6,999 nt of DNA from positions 1 through 6,999 of the forward strand of contig JAFCZZ010000223.1 of NCBI GenBank assembly GCA_019314085.1, read 5' to 3'. Source of the stretch: Deltaproteobacteria bacterium. Lineage in GTDB: Bacteria > Desulfobacterota > Syntrophia > Syntrophales > UBA2210. Shown here in pieces: positions 1 through 6,999 of this stretch; position 1 is the stretch's first letter, and every line of letters begins with the position of its first letter. Under the pieces are notes generated by a model, which saw only the letters and a program-made list of their open reading frames with translations, was not told where the DNA came from and searched no databases. The translations under genes and the position numbers were made by a program.

Positions 1-159
1 GGGAATCGCCGTCCAGACAGGAAGTTCCGTCCCGATATCATGTCCGCCGTGAGCCACAACTTCAGACGCAGCGGCGGGATCAGCGAAAACAAGGGCCAAC
101 ATCGCGTACACAAAAGCACATGTCAGGATGCTCAGCAAACCCTCCCGTGCACTTTTCAT
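1..159 (-). CDS. N-terminal fragment of a probable NhaD/citrate-transporter-like antiporter (runs off window)
   Basis: An open frame of 53 codons starts with ATG at 159 and runs off the window edge without a stop. An AAGGAGG lies 10 nt upstream. The first ~32 residues look like a signal peptide or first membrane segment: a basic start (MKSAREG), a hydrophobic run (LLSILTCAFVYAMLALVFA), then small residues (DPAAAS). A His/Gly-rich stretch (VVAHGGHD) follows, then LPVWTAIP. From memory, deltaproteobacterial sodium:proton antiporters of the NhaD/citrate-transporter group open with a signal-like segment, a His/Gly linker and an 'LPLWS.IPF' motif before the first transport helix, and this fragment fits. 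The family's diagnostic helices lie outside the window, so the product name is an inference. It follows the atp genes on the same strand, beyond a terminator-like hairpin. A cation/proton antiporter would make sense beside an ion-driven ATP synthase, but adjacency alone does not show a functional link. Confidence 0.5.
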   Translation of the reverse strand, partial: MKSAREGLLSILTCAFVYAMLALVFADPAAASEVVAHGGHDIGTELPVWTAIP

Positions 160-169
160 GGGCTACCTA

Positions 170-176
170 CCTCCTT
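170..176 (-). promoter_or_regulatory. Shine-Dalgarno AAGGAGG of the antiporter gene
   Basis: On the minus strand AAGGAGG lies 10 nt before the ATG at 159, a near-perfect anti-16S match that fixes this start. It begins only about six bases after the T-rich tail of the upstream hairpin, so the untranslated stretch between that hairpin and the ribosome site is unusually short. Confidence 0.7.
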
Positions 177-182
177 CGCCCC

Positions 183-223
183 CCGCAAGAAAACAAGCCA
201 AGCGAGCTTACCCCCTTGGCTTG
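183..223 (-). terminator. Intrinsic terminator-like hairpin after atpC
   Basis: On the minus strand a perfect 9-bp stem, CAAGCCAAG (215-223) with CTTGGCTTG (194-202), encloses a 12-nt loop. It is followed at once by TTTTCTTG, a T-rich tail. This is the classic form of a rho-independent terminator. It lies about 60 nt past the atpC stop, where the atp operon would be expected to end. The stem is only half G/C, so termination may be partial. Since the next gene's ribosome site begins only a few bases on, the hairpin could equally act as an attenuator in that gene's leader. Confidence 0.65.
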
Positions 224-284
224 AATATCTAACTAAATAAACTTAAAAGCATAGCCGGACCGATAAACTACATGGAAGAACCGT

Positions 285-692
285 TTACACCTTCTCTGCG
301 ATCTTCAGCCGTGTTTCGGCCATGTCCAGAGATTTCTTCACCTTCTCATAATCGGGATCATCCTTGTCCATCCCGGCCAGTCTGGCCTCCGCCGATTCAT
401 GGGCCTTCCTCGCCTCTTCCACGATGATGGAATCGGCCTTTTCGAAGGATTCAACAAGAACGGTTGCCTTGAGACCTGTTATTTCCGCATATCCTTCACC
501 AACAAGGTAATATGCCTTTTTATGGTCTTTCGTATAGTTGAGCTCGCCGATCTTTATAGAGCTCAGAAGCGGCACGTGACCAACCAACACCCCGAATTCA
601 CCCTCGCTCCCCGGCAACGTCACCTCTTCGACGATGTCGCTGAACGCAAGCCTCTCGGGCGTCACGATTTCCAACATCAGATCATCAGCCAT
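285..692 (-). CDS. atpC: ATP synthase F1 subunit epsilon
   Basis: A 135-residue protein of normal family length. It is the small rotor subunit of F1, binding gamma at the foot of the central stalk next to the c-ring and able to inhibit ATP hydrolysis through its C-terminal helices. Residues 1 to ~85 form the beta-sandwich domain, with the conserved block LPGSEGEFGVLVGHVPLL at 26-43 and the GEGYAEI segment at 65-71. Residues ~87-135 are charged and helical (EEARKAHESAEARLAG, then MAETRLKIAEKV), matching the two-helix hairpin. The ATG at 692 has GGAGG 8 nt upstream; a second Met at residue 6 is not needed. It lies 15 nt after the atpD stop and is the last gene of the atp cluster, followed by a terminator-like hairpin. 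Nothing is missing or odd. Confidence 0.96.
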   Translation of the reverse strand: MADDLMLEIVTPERLAFSDIVEEVTLPGSEGEFGVLVGHVPLLSSIKIGELNYTKDHKKAYYLVGEGYAEITGLKATVLVESFEKADSIIVEEARKAHESAEARLAGMDKDDPDYEKVKKSLDMAETRLKIAEKV

Positions 693-707
693 CTAGCAAT
701 CCTCCGC

Positions 708-3036
<2,329 letters not shown>

Positions 3037-3060
3037 TAAAAATTACTCCCCTATACGCTG

Positions 3061-3078
3061 TCCGGATCACTATCCGGA
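3061..3078 (-). repeat. Small perfect hairpin in the atpA-atpG gap
   Basis: Two 7-base arms, TCCGGAT (3061-3067) and ATCCGGA (3072-3078), are perfectly complementary around a 4-nt loop. The hairpin would form in the mRNA between the atpA stop and the atpG ribosome site. It has no T-tract, so it does not look like a terminator. A role in mRNA stability or in setting the level of gamma is possible but inferred only. The arm sequence contains the palindrome TCCGGA, so chance occurrence is not excluded. Confidence 0.5.
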
Positions 3079-3089
3079 TACCTGTTTCC

Positions 3090-4531
3090 CTATTCGGAGG
3101 CAAACACGGAATCAAACTCCGTCAAGACGTCCTTTATCTTTTTGTCCAGTTCCGGGTTGAGTTCCTGTTTCTCATCAATCTCTTTCATGACATCAGCATA
3201 TTTGCTTTCCAAAAAGCCCAAGAGCTCCTTTTCATACTGTTTGATCTTCTCCACGGGATATTTGTCGACAAACCCCCTGACACCCGCGTACAGGACCACC
3301 ACCTCCTGAGCCAGCGACATCGGCTGAAACTGGGGCTGTTTCAGGATCTCCACGAGCCTGACTCCCCTCTCAAGCTGTGCCTGGGTCGCCTTGTCGAGGT
3401 CACTCCCGAACTGCGCGAAGGAGGCCAGCTCCCGATACTGCGCCAGGTCGAGCTTCAGTGTACCGGCGACCTGCTTCATCGCCTTCACCTGTGCCGCACC
3501 GCCGACCCTCGAGACGGAGATACCGACGTTGATGGCAGGCCTCACGCCCGCATAGAACAGATCCGGCTCGAGGAAGACCTGACCGTCGGTAATGGAGATA
3601 ACGTTTGTGGGAATAAACGCGGAGACGTCCCCGGCCTGGGTCTCGATGATGGGAAGCGCCGTAAGGGAACCGCTGCCGAGATCTTCGCTCACCCGTGCAG
3701 CCCTTTCGAGCAGGCGTGAGTGGTTATAAAAGATGTCGCCGGGATATGCCTCACGTCCCGGAGGTCTTCTCAGAAGGAGTGATATCTGCCGGTATGCCAC
3801 GGCCTGTTTGGAGAGATCGTCGTAGATGATCAGAGCGTCCTGGCCTCTGTCCCTGAAGTATTCGCCGATGCTGCACCCCGCAAACGCGGCTATGTACTGC
3901 AGTGTTCCAGGATCGCTGGCACAGGCCGAAACGACACAGGTGTAATCCATGGCATCATGCTTTCTCAGCGCCTCGACTACCTGGGCAACGGTCGATTTCT
4001 TCTGCCCGATCGCAACATAGATACATTTGATACCGGTGGTCTTCTGTCTGATAATGGCATCGATACAGATCGGGATTTCAGCCCCGTGTAGACCGGCTGG
4101 TTGACCGGCTGCCTCTTGATCACACCGGGCGCGACTACCTCGATCCTGCTGTAGGTATCCGTCTCTATGGGGCCCTTTCCATCCAGGGGCACCCCTGTGG
4201 CATCGATAACGCGTCCGAGAAGGGCCTCGCCCACCGGGATCTGCGCGATCTTGCCCGTCCTCTTGACCACATCACCTTCCTTGATATGTATATCCGAACC
4301 CAGGATGGCTACACCGACGTTGTCTCTCTCAAGGTTGAGCACCATTCCCAGTATGCCGCCGGGAAACTCGAGGAGCTCCATGGCCATGGCATTTTCCACA
4401 CCGTACACCCTGGCAATACCGTCACCGACCGAAAGGACTGTTCCTATTTCACTGACATCCAGTTTTTTCTCATAATCCTTGATCTGCTTGGAAATTACCT
4501 GTGTTATTTCCTCTGCCCTGATTGCATCCAT
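3090..4531 (-). pseudogene. atpA: ATP synthase F1 subunit alpha, disrupted by an internal deletion/frameshift
   Basis: Alpha forms the F1 head with beta and normally holds a non-catalytic nucleotide. From the ATG at 4531 the frame is standard alpha: beta-barrel (SEIGTVLSVGDGIARVYG, 27-44), [23 protein letters not shown], then QPVYTGLK ending at Lys152. Thereafter 32 residues ([12 protein letters not shown]...) are unrelated, ending at TAG 3977-3979. Homology resumes in the -1 frame at [11 protein letters not shown] near 4074 and runs to 3090 through [33 protein letters not shown] and [14 protein letters not shown] (with the arginine finger). Between YTGLK and PICIDA the family has about 25 residues including IPIGRGQREL and Walker A GDRQTGKT; these are absent. 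The pieces sum to ~479 residues, ~504 with the gap filled, the normal length. The loss is therefore ~73 nt (1 modulo 3), which explains the frameshift. Neighbours are intact, so either a real lesion or an assembly error. Confidence 0.93.
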
Positions 4532-4534
4532 CCC

Positions 4535-5080
4535 TTACATATCCTCCTTTATGAGTTCCCTTATGCTGTTCAGTTGAGCTCGAACGCTGCCATCGTACAG
4601 GGTATCTCCCACCCCTATAACGACACCACCCAGCAGTGATGGATCTTCGTCAACAACCATCTCAATATTCTTTCCGGTCAGACCTTCCATCTGTTCCTTG
4701 ATCCTCGCGGACAGCTCGCTTGACAGCGGGAATGCCGTTTTTACGTCAACCCGTACCTTTTTCAATACATCATCCATATATCTTCGATAGCACTCTTCAA
4801 TCTGTCCGAGGGCCTCTATCCTTCTCTTCTCCACCAAGAGCTTCAGAAAATTCGATGTAGTGGTTGATGCCTTAACCTTCTCCAGGATGTCTCCCATAAC
4901 GGCCGCCTTGTCGGAGCTGTCGAAGACGGGATTGGCAAAAAACTCCGCCAAGTCTTCGCTCCCCGCCAACAGGGACAAGAAGCCCTTAAGCTCGCCGTAT
5001 ATGGCCTCTATCGCATCTTCCTCTCGCGCCACATCAAACAGCGCCCTGGCATACCTCTTCGCAATATCGCTTCCAATCAA
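4535..5080 (-). CDS. atpH: ATP synthase F1 subunit delta (OSCP), TTG start
   Basis: A 181-residue protein of typical length. Delta clamps the top of the alpha3-beta3 head to the b'/b peripheral stalk so that the head does not turn with the rotor. The N-terminal helical domain starts IAKRYARALFDVA (6-18). The middle carries NFLKLLVEKRRIEAL (77-91). The C-terminal domain has the signature EDPSLLGGVVIGVGDTLYDGS (145-165, quoted in two parts: EDPSLLGGVV and IGVGDTLYDGS). The start is TTG at 5080: in this frame an in-frame TAG lies six codons upstream with no ATG or GTG between, and IGSDIAKRYA directly after the TTG matches the usual family N-terminus. A weak GGTGAG lies six bases before the TTG. 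The TTG overlaps the atpF stop as TTGA, implying translational coupling. A TTG start may lower its translation relative to neighbours. Confidence 0.95.
   Translation of the reverse strand: MIGSDIAKRYARALFDVAREEDAIEAIYGELKGFLSLLAGSEDLAEFFANPVFDSSDKAAVMGDILEKVKASTTTSNFLKLLVEKRRIEALGQIEECYRRYMDDVLKKVRVDVKTAFPLSSELSARIKEQMEGLTGKNIEMVVDEDPSLLGGVVIGVGDTLYDGSVRAQLNSIRELIKEDM
4543..4550 (-). promoter_or_regulatory. Shine-Dalgarno AAAGGAGG of atpA, inside the end of atpH
   Basis: AAAGGAGG on the minus strand lies 11 nt before the atpA ATG and overlaps the Lys-Glu codons near the end of atpH. Only 3 nt separate the atpH stop from the atpA start, so ribosomes finishing delta probably feed alpha initiation. 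The spacing is slightly long for the core. Confidence 0.6.
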
Positions 5081-5640
5081 TTTCGGCTCACCATCCTATC
5101 TAAGAAATCGTTGACCATGCCCTCGTGGTCTTTTGCTTCGATATTCTTCTCGAGAATTTCCTCGGCCATCGTGACGGAAAGCTCGGTGGCCTCCTGTCTG
5201 AGCTGATGAAGGGCCCTCTTGAATTCCTGGTCAACTCTGGCCTCTGAGTCTTCTTTCATCTTCTCGGCGGTTCGCTTCGCCTCTTCTATAATCTTCTCTT
5301 TTTCCGCAAGGCCCTGCGCCTTGATCATATCGGCGATGCCCTCTATTTCCGCCGTGGCCTTGTCCAGCCTGGCAGAATGTTCCACCAGTTTCTTCTGAGC
5401 CTCCTCTTTTGCAGCCACCGCCTCGTCCAGAGAATTCTTGATGGATGCGCGGCCACCGACGAAGAAATTCACGATCGCCTTGGCTGTAAATTTGTAAAGA
5501 ACGGCAGCCAGTATGGTAAAGTTGAGAACCCTCCAGAACAGGTTGGTCATAGTACCTTCGGCCCCTTCTCCGCCACCCGATGCATAAACGAACGCGGGGA
5601 CCAGGGTAAAAACCAAAACAGTAAAAAGAAGTCGTTTCAT
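5077..5640 (-). CDS. atpF: ATP synthase F0 subunit b, with N-terminal signal-like segment
   Basis: A 187-residue stator subunit. Residues 1-20 (MKRLLFTVLVFTLVPAFVYA) look like a cleavable signal peptide: basic start, hydrophobic core and an Ala-X-Ala-like VYA-S end. A Gly-rich linker follows (SGGGEGAEG), then the single membrane helix within LFWRVLNFTILAAVLYKFTA (34-53). From ~65 on the protein is a long charged helix (LDEAVAAKEEAQKKLVEHSA, AEKEKIIEEAKRTAEKMKED) that pairs with b' as the right-handed peripheral-stalk coiled coil. The C-terminus (MAEEILEKNIEAKDHEGMVNDFLDRMV, about 158-184, quoted here as MAEEILEKNI and DHEGMVNDFLDRMV) binds delta. The start ATG at 5640 overlaps the atpF' stop as ATGA, and AAGGGG lies six bases upstream. 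The signal-like extension before the b-type helix is, as I recall, common in deltaproteobacterial homologues. No defect is seen. Confidence 0.94.
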   Translation of the reverse strand: MKRLLFTVLVFTLVPAFVYASGGGEGAEGTMTNLFWRVLNFTILAAVLYKFTAKAIVNFFVGGRASIKNSLDEAVAAKEEAQKKLVEHSARLDKATAEIEGIADMIKAQGLAEKEKIIEEAKRTAEKMKEDSEARVDQEFKRALHQLRQEATELSVTMAEEILEKNIEAKDHEGMVNDFLDRMVSRN

Positions 5641-6065
5641 TGGACACCCCTTCCCAGCACCTTTTCAGAAATCTCAGCAGCTATCATCTCTGTCTGTTCC
5701 CGAAGGGAAACCCTTGCCGCGTCTGTTTCCTTCTGCAACTGGGTTTTAAAGCCTTCCAGCTTCTTCGAGATCTCATCCCGTACCGTGCCGATTATCTCCT
5801 TGCCCTGCTCCGTTCCCTCTTCCTTGACCGCATCCCTCTGAATCGCGGCCTCTGCCCTAGCCTGGCGTATCTTCTCCTCGTACTGGGCCATCTTGCGCTC
5901 AATCGTCTCGTCAAGAGAGGTTACCTCTTCTTGCGATTCCTCAATCTTTTTATTTCTTTCTGCGATGATTCTCAAGACAGGTCTGAAAAGGAGGAAATTG
6001 AGTATAACAATCAACACGAGGAAGTTGGCCATTTGGATCCAAACCGTAGAATTTACATCTACCAT
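5637..6065 (-). CDS. atpF': ATP synthase F0 subunit b' (second b-type stator)
   Basis: A 142-residue protein, shorter than b and without its signal-like extension, as is usual for b'. One membrane helix lies at about 9-29 (WIQMANFLVLIVILNFLLFR), followed at once by the RPVLRIIAERNKKIEES motif typical of b-type subunits at the membrane exit (28-44). The remainder, ~45-137, is a continuous charged helix with little Gly or Pro (ERKMAQYEEKIRQARAEAAI, DEISKKLEGFKTQLQKETDA), ready to form the b'/b heterodimer. The ATG at 6065 has a weak GGTGAG five bases upstream. It is first in the atp transcription unit, about 100 nt after the predicted transcript start, and overlaps atpF by ATGA. Paired b'/b genes are known from cyanobacteria, alphaproteobacteria and deltaproteobacteria. 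Which of the two is called b or b' is inferred from length and order. Confidence 0.92.
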   Translation of the reverse strand: MVDVNSTVWIQMANFLVLIVILNFLLFRPVLRIIAERNKKIEESQEEVTSLDETIERKMAQYEEKIRQARAEAAIQRDAVKEEGTEQGKEIIGTVRDEISKKLEGFKTQLQKETDAARVSLREQTEMIAAEISEKVLGRGVQ

Positions 6066-6136
6066 TGCCGCTCACCATCCCTTGAGTTAGGTACATATTT
6101 AAAAACCAGCAACACGCAAAAAACCGTTAGAAAACT

Positions 6137-6172
6137 CCGCCCTCGGCGCTCGCCACCCGCCAAAGGCCGGGG
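6137..6172 (-). other. GC-rich patch in the atp leader
   Basis: Thirty of 36 bases are G or C, in sharp contrast to the A/T-rich stretches on both sides. On the minus strand it can form short stems such as GGC-GAGC-GCC and GCC-TTT-GGC, and is followed by TTTTCT. Most of it lies inside the predicted untranslated leader, roughly 65-100 nt before the atpF' start. A wider pairing, ACTCC (6171-6175) with GGAGT (6134-6138), is possible only if transcription begins upstream of the promoter proposed here. It could be an attenuator or a stability element, but the function is not established. Confidence 0.4.
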
Positions 6173-6173
6173 A

Positions 6174-6203
6174 GTACTAACCATAACTCCAGGACCTTGT
6201 CAA
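6174..6203 (-). promoter_or_regulatory. Probable sigma70-type promoter of the atp operon
   Basis: On the minus strand a perfect TTGACA (6198-6203) follows a run of nine A (6204-6212) that resembles an UP element. Eighteen bases on is TAGTAC (6174-6179), a weak -10 that matches TATAAT at three positions. Transcription would start near 6167, giving a leader of about 100 nt before atpF'. The -35 and the A-tract are convincing; the -10 is not strong, so the promoter may need an activator or the true -10 may be placed differently. Confidence 0.5.
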
Positions 6204-6212
6204 GTTTTTTTT

Positions 6213-6225
6213 TGACCGGCGGTCA
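6213..6225. promoter_or_regulatory. Palindrome TGACCG-N-CGGTCA upstream of the atp -35 box
   Basis: A perfect 13-base inverted repeat (six-base arms around one central base) lies just beyond the A-tract, about 10 nt upstream of the TTGACA. A third TGACC half-site lies at 6239-6243. The location suits an activator or repressor operator. As RNA it would make only a five-bp hairpin without a T-tract on the minus strand, so it is a poor terminator for the bactofilin gene. No regulator can be named from the site. Confidence 0.4.
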
Positions 6226-6299
6226 TATTCTAATCGTGTGACCAATACCTATGGAAGGAAAAAGTCTTTTTGTGATGTTTTCCGATAAGATAGGATTCG

Positions 6300-6683
6300 T
6301 TATTCGGCTGTATCATCCCTCAAATCTTCACCCGTTTCATCGCCCGGCATCTGACATGCTCCATCGATAACAGCCCCTTCTCTCACCACAAGGAGCGATG
6401 TCTTTACGTTACCCACCAGTCTGCCGGTAGATGAAATTTCCGTTTTTTCCTTGATGTTGAGGTTACCCCTTACCTCCCCGGAGATTACAATGCTGTCAAC
6501 CGCAATATCCGCTTCGGCATAGGCACCTTCTCCTATGATCAACGTCCCGCTCCCCAAAGCCTCTCCCTTGAACTCGCCGTCGATTCGCACCAACCCGTTC
6601 AGGACAAGTTTTCCGTTAAACTCCGCGCCTCTGCCCAAAAAGGCCTTTATGTCTTCACCCGTGTTCTTTTTTTTATCTGCCAT
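6300..6683 (-). CDS. Bactofilin (polymer-forming cytoskeletal protein)
   Basis: A 127-residue protein with the bactofilin (DUF583) architecture. A short charged N-terminal tail (MADKKKNTGEDIKAFLGRGA) leads to a central domain, ~21-112, of repeating Gly/Val/Ile strands typical of a right-handed beta-helix: FNGKLVLNGLVRIDGEFKGE, GTLIIGEGAYAEADI, SIVISGEVRGNLNIKEKTEI, GRLVGNVKTSLLVVREGAVI. An acidic tail follows (GDETGEDLRDDTAE). Bactofilins polymerise without nucleotide into filaments under the membrane and help direct cell-wall synthesis and shape. The ATG at 6683 has AGGAG seven bases upstream. The gene follows rodA, a wall-synthesis gene, by 157 nt, which supports a morphogenetic role. No clear terminator follows: only an A/T-rich imperfect hairpin (GGAAAA at 6257-6262 with TTTTCC at 6278-6283), so read-through into the atp operon is possible. 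Which bactofilin subtype it is cannot be told. Confidence 0.92.
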   Translation of the reverse strand: MADKKKNTGEDIKAFLGRGAEFNGKLVLNGLVRIDGEFKGEALGSGTLIIGEGAYAEADIAVDSIVISGEVRGNLNIKEKTEISSTGRLVGNVKTSLLVVREGAVIDGACQMPGDETGEDLRDDTAE

Positions 6684-6840
6684 CCAAGATCTCCTCTCTT
6701 TACCCTCCTGTAAAATAGGATCGGAAGAATCACTCCCCTTAATTTTCTTACCTTCCTCTTCCAGCCCCTATCCCTCGTATCAGTTGCCTGAGTGGAACAC
6801 TGCAATCCGAACAAATAACACGGCATACCTCCCCCAACCG
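6684..6840 (-). other. rodA-bactofilin intergenic region
   Basis: This stretch of 157 nt holds the bactofilin ribosome site and the small hairpin above. I see no rho-independent terminator for rodA and no convincing promoter; TTGCAG with weak -10 candidates about 17 nt on is the best guess and is not called. Co-transcription of rodA and the bactofilin gene is plausible. Confidence 0.4.
6699..6714 (-). repeat. Weak hairpin with AGGAGG in its loop, upstream of the bactofilin gene
   Basis: On the minus strand TTTAC (6710-6714 as transcribed) pairs with GTAAA (6699-6703) around the six-base loop AGGAGG. The real ribosome site of the bactofilin gene, AGGAG at 6691-6695, lies just downstream. The A/T-rich five-bp stem is weak. 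It may be chance, or a standby ribosome site. Confidence 0.3.
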
Positions 6841-6999
6841 TCACGGCTGGAGGATAAATCTCCTCATACTCACATTCATCAGCAGGCCCGCCCCCATCAT
6901 CAGCACAACCATCGAAGACCCTCCATAGCTGAAAAAGGGAAGCGGTATGCCCACAACAGGGAATATGCCCAGGACCATGCCGATATTTATAAATATACC
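6841..6999 (-). CDS. rodA: RodA C-terminal end (SEDS peptidoglycan glycosyltransferase), partial
   Basis: The last 52 codons and the TGA stop (6841-6843) of a gene entering from beyond the window. The translated tail contains [20 protein letters not shown], then [20 protein letters not shown] and ends [10 protein letters not shown]. The block G(I/L)PLPF.SYGGSS is the hallmark of the RodA/FtsW/SpoVE (SEDS) family near its last two membrane helices. INIGM with V..G.LP...GIPLPF, and the ending '..NVSMRRF', fit RodA better than FtsW. RodA polymerises lipid II into glycan strands for cell elongation, working with a class B PBP (PBP2/MrdA) and the MreBCD system, probably encoded further upstream. 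The next gene is a bactofilin, also linked to wall growth. The RodA/FtsW distinction rests on a short fragment. Confidence 0.88.
   Translation of the reverse strand, partial: GIFINIGMVLGIFPVVGIPLPFFSYGGSSMVVLMMGAGLLMNVSMRRFILQP

Noticed and set aside
40..240. Plus-strand open frame of 66 codons near the left edge
   Set aside because: It runs antisense to the antiporter start and through the terminator hairpin, with no ribosome site and no protein-like features.
3090..3950. Separate gene starting at the ATG at 3950 (MDYTCVV)
   Set aside because: Alpha homology continues upstream of this ATG in the same frame to about 4074, and no ribosome site precedes it; it is the 3' part of the broken atpA.
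4072..4078. Programmed ribosomal frameshift in atpA
   Set aside because: A shift would join the frames but still lack the ~25-residue P-loop segment, so it would not produce a functional alpha subunit; a deletion explains both features.
6198..6225. Plus-strand terminator or promoter made of CTTGTCAAG/T9 and TTGACC
   Set aside because: The stem is only four bp, no plus-strand gene exists nearby, and no -10 box is suitably spaced from TTGACC.
6647..6844. Minus-strand open frame of 65 codons starting at a GTG that overlaps the rodA stop as GTGA
   Set aside because: The overlap looks like coupling, but the product is Arg/Lys-rich and featureless, there is no properly spaced ribosome site, and it runs into the bactofilin gene in another frame.

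Overview
The window carries a single-strand (minus) gene block. Its core is the F1 part of an F0F1 ATP synthase operon with the two b-type stator subunits. In transcription order (high to low coordinates) the genes are: rodA 3' end, a bactofilin, atpF' (b'), atpF (b), atpH (delta), atpA (alpha, broken), atpG (gamma), atpD (beta), atpC (epsilon), a hairpin terminator, and the first 53 codons of a probable membrane antiporter. No gene on the plus strand is supported.

The likely source is a Deltaproteobacterium in the old sense (Desulfobacterota or a relative). The inference rests on paired b'/b genes heading a set that lacks atpB and atpE, a b subunit starting with a signal-peptide-like segment, a bactofilin between rodA and the ATP synthase genes, and the NhaD/citrate-transporter-like start after atpC. 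Base composition looks moderate. The genus cannot be named from this sequence.

Region by region: 6841-6999 is the end of rodA (peptidoglycan glycosyltransferase). 6684-6840 is a leader or intergenic stretch. 6300-6683 is a bactofilin, a small cytoskeletal polymer protein that fits the cell-shape gene next to it. 6066-6299 is the atp control region: a palindrome, an A-tract, a TTGACA -35 box, a plausible but weak -10, and an 83% GC patch in the leader. 285-6065 holds seven tightly packed atp genes, with ATGA and TTGA start/stop overlaps at b'/b and b/delta, and spacings of 3 to 53 nt elsewhere. 160-284 holds the presumed operon terminator, only a few bases before the ribosome binding site of the next gene.

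Together b' and b form the peripheral stalk, delta anchors it to the alpha3-beta3 head, gamma and epsilon form the rotor shaft, and beta carries the catalytic sites. The membrane a and c subunits are not here and must be encoded elsewhere.

The most notable observation is in atpA. About 73 nt appear to be missing at about position 4075. This removes the whole Walker A region of alpha and shifts the frame, so the gene is read as an N-terminal and a C-terminal piece. It is either a real inactivating deletion or an assembly error, and frameshifting cannot rescue it. I see no evidence of a novel defence, mobile or otherwise undescribed system in this window.
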